From: Pyxicephalus adspersus
Taxonomy: Eukaryota > Chordata > Amphibia > Anura > Pyxicephalidae
Direction: 5' to 3'
DNA length: 64,000 nt
Assembly (NCBI RefSeq): GCF_032062135.1
Contig: NC_092863.1
Location: 13,995,498 to 14,059,497 of the forward strand
A program made the position numbers and the translations under genes. Each line of letters begins with the position of its first letter. Positions within the stretch are counted from its first letter, which is position 1. Below the pieces are notes generated by a model that saw only the letters and a program-made list of their open reading frames with translations, did not search any database and was not told where the DNA came from. Positions 46,701 through 55,636 of this stretch are shown here, in pieces.

Positions 46701-49700
46701 AATAAAGCCATCAATTATGTCATAGGCCTGATGACTAGACGCTGTCCCCATACAGTAATGCATGCTTTGATTTTTTTTTTTATATTATAAGAATCCAACC
46801 TCAGATCACAACACTGCCCTCACAGGCTTGGGCCTTTTTTTAGCCCAGGCAGTGTAGCTGTACACAAAGTCTACATGCTTTGTACAGAATAAGCTAATAA
46901 AACAGCAATTGCTAATAACTGAATGTTAAACACACACAACATTCCTATAAACCTCAGTAAATATAGTTAAGCACAGAATTTACCATTGAGAAAGCTCCAT
47001 CAGATCACATGTTAGTTGAGAGGAGAGGTCATCAATTGCTTTATAATTGGAGCTATCCAGAGCAAACTGGCTATGTTGCCCACTTATTAGGTGCTAGAGA
47101 AAAATAAAAGACAGTCAGTTGTACAATTTCACTTTTAAACCTCCAATGAATGCAGAAATCCCAAATTTTCTCTTACCTCGCTGAGTCTTGCATAAGTCAC
47201 CTGACAGCACTCACAATAGCCACTTTTTTCCCTGGCTTGTGGCCCCCGGGTCCTTTCTCCTTCAACATTTTCTTGATTTCTAATAAACAGATTACATCTA
47301 TAAGAATGCTGAACAAACCCAGTAGCTGGTAGCCAATAAGACTTTAAATTAACTCAGCTTGTGCCTATTCAGAGACACCCTAAGAAAACCTGTACTGACT
47401 AAAAAATTCACTTTTTATCTCCAATTGTTAAAGATGCATCTCTAGTCTTATAGTATTTTAGTAGTTTAGTAGTTTCAGCTACCCAGCTTATGCTTTTTGC
47501 CTACCTAAAATAAACCTTGCATGAAAAACACAACAAATATACAGTGCACTATGTGCTTTTTACAGAGAACCATTACTTGTTGTAAATAATTGATATATGT
47601 GTGTTTAAGGAAGTATACCTGTCCCCTGCATATTCCTAAATGTATCAAAAATTGAAGCTTTAGAGTACAATACTTTATAATAAATGCAATCAAATTTAAA
47701 ATGTATGCAAGTTATGCTTTAAAAAAAAGGGGAACCAGCATCAGGTATATGAACAAAGCAAGTACCGGTACATATTTTTTAAAAAGAAGTAAATGAGTTT
47801 TAAGAAAAAGTCTTTATTGACTGCTGCAGCAAATCCTCAGAGTACACAGCAGAAGCTTTGACGCTATATCAGCAGCTCAGGTTTTCTGATCTCTTGATTA
47901 GAGATTACAAGGCTAAATCACTGCTGGAAAATGGAGTTGAAAACTTTAAATTTTGAGTGACTTCTGGGGGGGAGGGATTAGCCAATTGGAGATGACATTT
48001 CTCCACTGTGTGTGCAGCTACAGAAGTTAATGGTGGCTTGTTTTGATGATGCAATTTATTCCAGTAGCAATGACAAAACATTTCTTTAAATTATATCTGA
48101 AAGGTAATGTCTTTTCTCACTGATCAGAAAAAAAATATTGCTGGAATACAAGAATATTGCTGCCACTATGACAGGCTCACCCAGCTTCTTTCTCCTTTTG
48201 TGTACTGTTGGTAGGGGCGGGTTCAAATGGGCTTCTGTCTGAGGCGATGAAAGAAATCTCAGGGAAGTTAGTGAAGCAGCACTGAAGTGGTCGGTACTTC
48301 CTGCAAGGAGATAAAATGGTAGAAAGAAAGTTCACTTTTTTTAAACAGCGATATAAAGCGGATCATGATTTTATTAAATTACCAATCTTCTGACTTTTTA
48401 CACAGCACTGAACTTTTTTTCCCCCCCAGATTTTGCCAATAGTAAATGTTGCAATGTTGGTACCAATATAGCTAAAAACAAAACTGCTGCCAAAATCCCT
48501 CAACCTTATTGAAACTATAGTGCATAGTATACCAAACTGCAAGTGACACAAGATGCAGGAGAGAAGTAACAATTACAGGAAAGGTATTTAAACATCACAT
48601 TTTATAAAATTAATGGGATTGTATCTGATGCCACCCCCTTTGTTAGAGAAAAAAAAAAACAAAAAAAAACCTCTATCACCCCCACTGGGGATGTTTTCAA
48701 ACAACTCTGTAAACCACATGCAAATTCAATATAGAACATTAACTATGAAGCATTAAAGATGAAATGGTAATATATTAGTTACTCACCGGCTGTGGTCCTC
48801 AATCTTCAGAAATGGACTCCTTAGTTTAGCAACTGCAGGAAAAGTTTAATGCATTTGTTATCAGATTTATCGACAAAAAACACTCCTAATGCATGTGACC
48901 TTCTCACCCAATCTAGATGCTTGTATGTAAAGCCCATCCCCTGCCTCATAGCAAGCCAACACTTTGGTATTTTACTGGCTATTCTAGGGATTATGCTGCT
49001 GGTGACAGATGCAAACTGATGACCAATTTACAGATCCATGCACCCTGCCACTCATCAATGACAGAATCACTAGTATCTTACCCATTATGACATGTGTGGT
49101 CCTGTATGTTGAGAATATGACTCCCCATTGTGGGTATATGTATGTGAATATATTTATGCACACAGTCAAAAAAAATTGTTAGGGGTCTGGAATACTCCTG
49201 TGGTCATTTGCAAGGTAATAAAAAATGTCATTCTTGGCTGCATCATCAAATTTGTCATTGCTGTATGATTGGTCTGTAAATCTGCCAATAAACCCAGATG
49301 TCTTGTCTCTGTGGACAATTGGAGTTGATAAGTATTCTTTGCGATTGATTTTGTATACAACATTATAGTGCTGAGACCTGCCTATCTGTCTCCCTCCCTA
49401 TGCCAGGCAGATACTTATATAAAATAAACATAAGGGTTTTCTTTTACACCAAGCTGTCAAGTTCTGCAAACTGTGGTAGCAACAAAGATCAAACATGACA
49501 TCAACAATATTTTCACTACAAATGGTCCCCGTGACACCTTCCATCCTGCTCATTGGACCATGTTCCAGTTGTGAGTGCATTTACAGTTGTTGATCCTGTT
49601 GCCATGCTAAAGCTACAAGACCAGAACACTCTCTGAAAAAGTTGAATAACTGCCTAGCAAGCAGTGTTCAAATCTTTGTTTTTCTCCATACAATTATTGG

Positions 49701-52700
49701 GTGTTATGTTGTCCCCCATTAGTTAGTGTGGTCCTCTCTTACTGGCTGCTAGTTACTAAAGTACACAGTATCCAAATCACAATCACAGAACACTCTGTAT
49801 TATCAAATAGCAGCAGTGCCAATAGGTGAGGAGGAAGGCCTTAAATCTCTTAAAGAAACAAGGTCACTTCAATGCTTACACTACAAATTTCATTTTGGGA
49901 AGAACTGCTATCGAATTTTGGAATAGGAATTAACCAGAAACAGACGTTTACCATTCCAACTCACCTTTAACAGTCTTTCCTGCACCAGTCCCCTAAAAAG
50001 ATATAAAGAAAATATAGACAGTGTGAGCAGTGTGTTCTGAATAAACCCCAAATACAATGTTCTAAACTCACTGTACTGTCCCCACATAACTCACCTCTGT
50101 GGTCTTAGCAGCACTGTGGGTGGAAATCTCTAGATACCTTAGAACATCTGGAAACAAGGTGGTTAAGAAAATGAAGATTTTATAAGCCCTTAAACTGGAA
50201 TAGATTTTAAAAGGCCAGCATTAGACTTCCCTGGATTCATACAAGTTTTGGGATAACACGTATTTAAATGAGAGGATGGACCTTAAGCCGTAAAACCCTA
50301 TTGGTATAGGACAGTGTAATGTACTAAATAGGTGCAGCACTCTTAGGTCTTTCTGTTTGCACTGATCAGACAATCAGACTAATCAGAAGTCGGAATTACA
50401 CTGCTCAGCTTACATTTGAACAACTGCAGAATAGGTAATGAAAACCATTTACAGGACTGGACTCTGCCATCAGAAATGTGAATGTCCTATAGAACTATGA
50501 TATATCTAGATGTAACCTTTTTATTCTATACAGGTAGTCCTCAAGCTGGGGGCTTGATGAGGGGAGGGGGGCGGTTTGCATGACTTGCAGAAGAAATTTT
50601 GCTAAACACAGCTGAGGTTGTGGGTGATCTCTTCTGCAAGCTCTTGTAACTCTTTAATGACAAAGACAAACTCTGCAGCTGTTTCTTTTTGCATATCATA
50701 CCACAGTTAGCTCTAGAAGTTAATTAATGTCAAGGCTTAATAAGGTTTTTTTTTTTTTTTTTTTTTTTGATTAACTCACACCATACTACCTAATAATATG
50801 TTGTCAGTGACACGCTGCCTAATAACGTTAAGACAAACATCAGTCCTAACTCCATTTATTAAAATAACGTACCTGTTCTAATTTACATACAAATTCAACT
50901 TAAGAATAAACCTACAGTCCCTATCGCGTATGTAACCTGGGGACTACCTGTATATAATACAAAATGATGTGTACATACACAGCACCGCAGGAACCACTTC
51001 CCCAACTAGCACTACTGGCAACTTTTTGTTAATGCAGAAAAAGCAAAAAAAAAAAAATAAAAAAAAAATGTTGGTTCAATCTGTATACCTTTACAGGTAT
51101 GAGGCTGGAAACAAAAGGATACCATCAACATGGAGGATACCGACTCCCCAAGAACGAGCATTGGCCAAAACATTGTTGCACTGCTAGAAAATAAACAATA
51201 AATAAAGACACATTGAGAAGCTACTGTACATGGAAAGGAAAAGGAGGGAAATGATTTAACATTACAGTGGTAAAACACAGCAGGGGATTACAGCCAAAGA
51301 CAAAAATTATTTAGCAAGGTTACACAATATCTAGACTGGCCACATAGCAATCAGTTCAAAAGAGCTAAAAGTCTATTAAATTGTCAGCAAAAAAAAAAAA
51401 ATGGCATATATGATGCAATCCGGTATTCATACTTAACACCAGTCTTTGTTTATTCCAAGTATTTCCTGCACATTTTTAAATTATCCTGTCCCATTTTCCA
51501 CTTTTTATTTGGTCAAGTTGTGACATGAAAGTTGCAATTAAAGGGTTGAGGCAAACCATTCATCCCAAAAGGAAAAGCAATCCTGCCTAATTGGGATTTA
51601 ATCTGTTAGTCATTTAATAAAAGTTTATCTTCACTATCTCATGGAGATGGTAACAGTGCTGTTTATAGGAGGCTTTGCAGTCTAGGAGAAAGAAAACTAA
51701 TGAAGCTACTATATAACCAAAATATTTTTGTATTTAGCTTTGAATAGTATGGAAGGGTCAAAACCTTTGTTAAGTAGTTATCACAGTCTGCAGATGAAGG
51801 AGATTTATCCACTATAATTGTCATGGTAACTTCTGAGATGGGGACAAAAGGAGATTGTAGATTTCCTGGTATCACCTGAAAAGAATGCACCTGGAAATCT
51901 TCAAAGAAGAACCGAAAGTGAAAAGTCAACTAACATGGGAACACAGCAGTGTGATTCTAACCCAGAACAAATTGGGCAGGGAGGGGAAACAAAATTACCC
52001 TTCCCACCCCACTTCTTCCCAAAAATACACAGAAGCAAACTGAAATGCAAACACACAATGACATTCTCTGATCTTGTAGGAAAACATACCTGGTTTTGAA
52101 TAGCTTTCTTCAATAACTGCTTCCCACGACACAGAACTGGCTAAGAATCAGGAAAAAGAGCAAGGGTACATGAAAGATGGTAAAGAGCTAGTAGAAAGGA
52201 ATTGTACTGAAATCTCCCCACACATGACATAAGCCTTCCTACCTCTATATTCTCGGCACCTTGCCGTTTGCTGTGCCCACCTCTTTTACTTGCCACTGAG
52301 CTTCCATTAGCAATATCCAGAGCTTTCCTGCTGTCGGTCACCACATAATTAACATCTCTGCTCAGGAAGCCCTCAATAACCTGGAAGAGAAAAAAATCTG
52401 TCAAGATCTTCACAATATTGCCTACTTGGTGCCTCACACTTCTATTTAGAGTTTGATAATCTGTAAATTAACATCTCCTACAATTTTCTCTCCTGGCAAA
52501 AGTGACTAACACAGATACCAAGAATAAAAGTCATTGTGAATGATGTAAAGGTTCAAAGGACTACAATTTGGCGACAATAAGAGGTCAGAAAACAGTTTGT
52601 GTTGTATTATTGTTTTAGATATGTTTAAATAAAACTATTCTCTGAACTCAGAACACAAATAAAAAGAATAAATGGGAAGTAGTGAATTTGAGTACAGTAG

Positions 52701-53497
52701 GTAAATATTTTCTAGTGTTATGTTTATAAACACATCCTCCAAGTTTCTGTTTTACTAAAGCTTTTCACTTACCCCACCCAGACTGCAGATGGCTTTAGTA
52801 AGGTGTTGGGTTTGCTTGATGTGCGCGAGGTCCAAGTAAAATAACTTCCCCTTAAAAGTGATACGTTTCCGTTTGTCCAGCATTGCATTTCTCTCTGTTG
52901 GGAGCCGCTGACCTGCAAAGATATAGGACAGACCCCCTTTACACATACACACATATACAATAAGCAGATATGTTATATGCTATAACTTGCCAAAATTAAT
53001 CCACAACAGATCCCATTTATAAAAATGTGTAGGCTGTTTCTGGAGTAACTGTTCTCCCTCTATTGTCCAAAAATGAAAGTTTAATAACAGTCTAACAAAA
53101 AATTATTAACATAATTTATTCATTAAAGTGGACCTCTTACAAAGATGATGGAAGCTGCCATTGGTGACTTGGTTCTGTAATATCCATATTTGCCTGGTTG
53201 ATGTCCTGTTCTTATATTCCCTTCTGACTCCCTGCCCCAGAATAAGTATATAGCTCAGGTGTTCAGTAATTATCTGTATGATTGTTTCAGCTGTGTGACT
53301 GCATCTACTGACCCCAAATATCACATTTATATGCAGAGTTATTATTCTGTGCAATGAGATTACCAATGGCAGCTCACGTCATCTCAGTGGTTGGTATGCT
53401 TTAAAAAGCATTGAATTACATTTTTAAGATATTGCCCAAAAATATTTAAAAAATTAAATAAAAACTTACCAGTGGGCATTGGGCTTGGTGCTGCCAT
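42015..53497 (-). CDS. DBF4B: DBF4B (DRF1), regulatory subunit of CDC7 kinase
   Basis: DBF4B/DRF1 binds and activates CDC7 kinase, which phosphorylates MCM proteins to fire replication origins. In Xenopus egg extracts the DRF1 form is reported to be the main CDC7 partner. I joined 12 coding exons (plus a non-coding first exon) into 854 residues with all phases closing. The N motif (BRCT-like) lies at about 29-80 with FKGKLFYLDL and VIEGFLSRDVNYVVTDSR; the M motif at about 166-205 with LRSPFLKIEDHSRKYRPL and FPEISF; the C motif at 242-264 is a DBF4-type zinc finger with ligands C243, C246, H256 and H262. The last exon supplies 562 weakly conserved residues with a basic stretch (GKRRPSF...PPPPKRQPSP), probably a nuclear signal. 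The paralog DBF4 is the alternative; I prefer DBF4B because ADAM11 and CCDC43 flank it as in other tetrapods. Confidence 0.93.
43963..44408 (-). mobile_element. SINE nested in a short inverted-terminal DNA element
   Basis: The outer element starts TATGTACACACG (43965-43976) and ends in the inverse, CATGTGTACA (44398-44405), so it looks like a non-autonomous DNA transposon. Inside it is a complete tRNA-headed SINE in reverse (about 43995-44365), read on the minus strand: box A-like TGGTTCAGTGATT and box B-like GGTTCAAATACC (44310-44299), body ATTGTCAGCCCC, tail GCGCTGTGTAATATGTTGGC with (AAT)n. Lies in DBF4B intron 12. Confidence 0.75.
46984..47093 (-). CDS. DBF4B: DBF4B exon 12: zinc finger second half
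   Basis: Begins HLISGQHSQFALDSSNYKAI: H256 and H262 complete the C-x2-C-x9-H-x5-H finger. Then IDDLSSQLTCDLMELSQ. Borders are TCTCTAG| and CAATG|GTAAAT. Confidence 0.95.
47177..47279 (-). CDS. DBF4B: DBF4B exon 11: zinc finger first half
   Basis: Residues 221-255, ending EKSGYCECCQVTYARLSE. C243 and C246 are the first pair of zinc ligands of the DBF4-type finger, which binds CDC7. Borders are TTATTAG| and GAG|GTAAGA. Confidence 0.95.
48181..48300 (-). CDS. DBF4B: DBF4B exon 10: M motif end
   Basis: Encodes RKYRPLQCCFTNFPEISFIA, then SDRSPFEPAPTNS. FPEISF is conserved. Borders are CTTGCAG| and CTGG|GTGAGC. Confidence 0.94.
48787..48832 (-). CDS. DBF4B: DBF4B exon 9: M motif
   Basis: Encodes VAKLRSPFLKIEDHS plus two bases of Arg. 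The PFLKIED(x)SR(K)(Y/F)RP string is the CDC7-binding M motif of DBF4 proteins. Borders are CCTGCAG| and GCCG|GTGAGTA. Confidence 0.94.
49965..49992 (-). CDS. DBF4B: DBF4B exon 8: 28-nt microexon
   Basis: Encodes GTGAGKTVK plus one base. Small but needed to keep frame between exons 7 and 9. Borders are TTTTTAG| and AAAG|GTGAGT. Confidence 0.85.
50095..50147 (-). CDS. DBF4B: DBF4B exon 7
   Basis: Encodes DVLRYLEISTHSAAKTTE through residue 156, continuing the HVD(D/E) helix after the N motif. Borders are TTTCCAG| and GAG|GTGAGT. Confidence 0.9.
50531..50950. mobile_element. pogo/Tigger-like non-autonomous DNA element
   Basis: Terminal inverted repeats CAGGTAGTCC (50531-50540) and GGACTACCTG (50941-50950), flanked on each side by TA (50529-50530, 50951-50952), the target duplication of Tc1/mariner-pogo elements. 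The interior holds a T run (50744-50768) and no transposase. In DBF4B intron 6, before exon 7. Confidence 0.8.
50744..50768. repeat. poly-T run
   Basis: About 24 T in a row inside the pogo-like element. Confidence 0.9.
51123..51180 (-). CDS. DBF4B: DBF4B exon 6, with tandem acceptor
   Basis: Encodes CNNVLANARSWGVGILHVD plus one base; NARSWGVxILHVD is conserved. The acceptor reads CTAG|CAG|TGC, so splicing could also start at 51183 and add one glutamine. Donor GATG|GTATCC. Confidence 0.9.
52090..52140 (-). CDS. DBF4B: DBF4B exon 5
   Basis: Residues 103-119: PVLCRGKQLLKKAIQNQ, matching the RGKELLxKAIxNQ block of the family. 51 nt, phase 0 on both sides. Borders are TTCTTAG| and CAG|GTATGT. 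Confidence 0.92.
52243..52380 (-). CDS. DBF4B: DBF4B exon 4: N motif second half
   Basis: Residues 57-102: VIEGFLSRDVNYVVTDSRKA and a basic segment SKRGGHSKRQ. It completes the LGGVIEGFLS junction seen in other DBF4B proteins. Borders are CTTCCAG| and GAG|GTAGGA. Confidence 0.94.
52773..52912 (-). CDS. DBF4B: DBF4B exon 3: N motif first half
   Basis: Residues 10-56: GQRLPTERNAMLDKRKRI, FKGKLFYLDLAHIKQTQ, LTKAICSLGG. This is the start of the DBF4 BRCT-like domain. Borders are TTTGCAG| and GGG|GTAAGTG. Confidence 0.94.
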
Positions 53498-53502
53498 CAC
53501 AC
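53470..53502 (-). CDS. DBF4B: DBF4B exon 2: start codon exon
   Basis: A 33-nt exon: GTGTG, then ATG at 53497 (MAAPSPMPT plus one base). Borders are TTGTAACAG| and CACTG|GTAAGTT. The start is the only ATG in frame with exon 3 in this exon before Met7. Confidence 0.8.
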
Positions 53503-54439
53503 CTGTTACAATTATAAAGAAAAAAAATATGAGAGATTCAAACTATGAGTTTGTAAGAGTAATGTCTGTTTATTATTTGTAGGATTTCTCCATTTGTTCT
53601 ATTTTATGCAATTTAGGTTTTTTAGCATCTGACTCTTCTGTGATCACTCTCTGTCCCATCTCACTTGACCCTGTCTTCCTAATGTGTTTCCGGAGTTCTC
53701 ATCTGTCATTGCCTCCCATGACAGCATTTCAAATGACAGTATTAGTGGAATCTTCCTGCAAAAATAAAACGCTGACCAATCTCTCTCCTTCCCTTGAACA
53801 AAGCACTGAGAGATTTTTCATCAGTCATATGTTTTAGCATTCCACCCACTTTCTCATTTCATCTCCTTCCTGGGATAACAAAGTCACATATCTCAGAAGG
53901 CTGTAGTTTCCGTCTCTGAAATCTAGTGATCACTCCTACAGTCACCATGTATTCCAGTCAGTGTTACTTGGCACACCACATATTGTATATAAATGTACAA
54001 ATATTGTATATTATTGTACAAATATTGTATATAAATGTACAATATATAATGCCGCATTAACAGGGGTCAGCCACGAGCACCAGAAAGGCACAGCTGGTTA
54101 CCCATAAACATGTCCGCATGGCATGGGCAGCACCGAGGATGCCAAGGTCACCAAGCAGTACAGGGGTGGGTTTGCACACCATCTTTACAAATGTCAAGCA
54201 GGAAGAAAGGATGATTTTATTGAAGGATACACATACAAAGTCTGTTCTGCAATACAAAGAAAAGCCCTTTAATAACGGAGCTCAGCTTATCATGGCTGCA
54301 CCTTGTGCCTCATGATTTTTTTAAAGGAATAGTAAAAGGGTAGCTGAAGATAATCGCCATCGTTATGACTTCCCTGGAAAAACATCCAGAACATTTTAGC
54401 TCTTCCTAGGATGCATTACATGGGTCTGCTCATCTGATT

Positions 54440-54770
54440 GTAAATTGTTCCTCCAATGATCTGCTAATGACTTCCTCACTCATAACCTCATCACAAGCAC
54501 GGCTCCAAGACTTTTCAAGAGCCGCCCCGACTCTCTGGAATGGTCTCCCTCATCCTGTTCCCCTTGTCCTACTTTCTGCTCATTTGGCCCTCAAACACAA
54601 CGCTTCAACCTCACATACCCATATTCTTCGGTTTTCACTACTTCCCACCAATACATATACCCCCCTTGTATTGTGCGATACTTCCAGCACCTCCTAGATT
54701 GCAAGCTCTTCAGGGCAGGCTCCTCTCCTCCTCCTGTGTCTGTCAATAATGATAAATGGTATCTAAGCCC
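54440..54770 (+). repeat. dispersed repeat with retroelement-like remnant
   Basis: Translation of 54467-54697 gives LQDFSRAAPTLWNGLPHPV. (A/S)xxLWNxLP is a motif often found at the C-terminal end of non-LTR retrotransposon ORFs. The sequence then runs into GATTGCAAGCTCTTCAGGGC and CTCCTGTGTCTGTCAATAAT, the body of the SINE-type family. Lies in DBF4B intron 1, not a host gene. Confidence 0.5.
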
Positions 54771-54980
54771 AACAATGAATTATTTAGTTCCTTCTGGTCT
54801 ATTGTACATGCCATTACAAGCGTTCTATACATATTGATAATGCAAGAAATCTTGAAAGCGAGGAACATTTAGCCTGCCTGTTACATTGATGTCAGATAAC
54901 TACAGAACCCCTCCCCACTATTTTAAGAACAGAGGGGTTTTGTAGTCCTATCCACTTAGCACATATAACATGAATGTAAT

Positions 54981-55125
54981 GATTAATAAACTGTATATAG
55001 CGCCAACATATTACACAGCGCTGTACAATAAATAAGGGGTACAAATGACAGACACAGGCAGTGACACAGGAGGGGGAGAGGACCCTGCCCTGAAGAGCTT
55101 ACAATCTAAATTGTGGGGGAAGATT
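54981..55125 (-). repeat. dispersed repeat with SINE-type tail (reverse copy)
   Basis: Plus strand: ATATAGCGCCAACATATTAC, CAGCGCTGTACAATAAATAA, then GACCCTGCCCTGAAGAGCTT ACAATCTA. Same family as the copy at 12533 and opposite in orientation to the related fragment at 54440-54770. It ends about 150 bp from DBF4B exon 1. Confidence 0.8.
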
Positions 55126-55272
55126 CCTAGGACTGGGGGGTCATCTCCCATTCACACTCAGCACAGGGCCTCCCTATAGGTGTGTTATTATTTAGACCAC
55201 CATTGCCGCTCTTTTATAATAGTGGCCCCACTCACACAATCCCCCAGGCGGGGTAATTATAGGCCTCTATAC

Positions 55273-55400
55273 CTCAGCTGTGGCCCGGCTCCCGGTCTCC
55301 TCCGCTTTCCCCTCTGACTGAAGTTTAAACTCAGCTACTCCCGCCTGGTGCGCGTACGGCGCCTCAGAGGGGACAAATCACCTGGCAGTGCGGAACGTTC
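55273..55400 (-). other. DBF4B: DBF4B exon 1, non-coding (5' end approximate)
   Basis: A good donor, AGCTGAG|GTATAG, ends at 55273 on the minus strand inside the CpG-rich block, and no ATG lies between it and about 55400. It pairs with the acceptor of exon 2, whose ATG comes five bases after the splice site. The transcription start is not determined. Confidence 0.6.
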
Positions 55401-55456
55401 GCGGCTTGACGTTGGGCGCACGGCCACGCCCCTTCTCCTGGGGAAGGAGCCGGAAG
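55274..55456. promoter_or_regulatory. CpG-rich bidirectional promoter of DBF4B and CCDC43
   Basis: A GC- and CpG-rich block (GCGCGTACGGCGCC, CGTTCGCGGCTTGACG, CGCACGGCCACGCCCC) in an otherwise AT-rich window, between the non-coding first exon of DBF4B (minus) and the CCDC43 ATG (plus). No TATA box stands out, as expected for a housekeeping CpG promoter. Confidence 0.8.
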
Positions 55457-55464
55457 ATGGCGGC
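55450..55464 (+). promoter_or_regulatory. ETS and YY1-type sites over the CCDC43 start codon
   Basis: CCGGAAG (55450-55456) is an ETS/GABP core. AAGATGGCGGC (55454-55464) is an exact YY1 consensus that includes the ATG and the first two alanine codons. YY1 sites at this place are a known feature of many TATA-less genes; use here is inferred. Confidence 0.6.
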
Positions 55465-55636
55465 GCCCAGCGAGCAGGTGGCTGCCGGTGATTTCGGGAC
55501 TTGGTTGGACGGCAGGCTGGAGGCACTGGGGATGGACCCGGAGGTGTACCCGGCGTATATCCAGGGGGTGCTACGGGAAGAGGAGAACCCGGAGGAGAGG
55601 GACGAGGCGCTCAGAGGGATCCTAGCTGCCTTCTTG
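55457..55636 (+). CDS. CCDC43: CCDC43 exon 1
   Basis: Residues 1-60, from ATG in AAGATGG to GILAAFL. Donor TTCTTG|GTGAGG, phase 0. 180 coding bases. Confidence 0.95.

Noticed and set aside
51663..51929. 88-codon minus-strand frame between DBF4B exons 5 and 6 (FFEDFQVHSFQVIPGNLQS)
   Set aside because: Exons 5 and 6 join in phase 0 with preserved homology without it, and no good acceptor-donor pair borders it; a rare cassette exon cannot be excluded.
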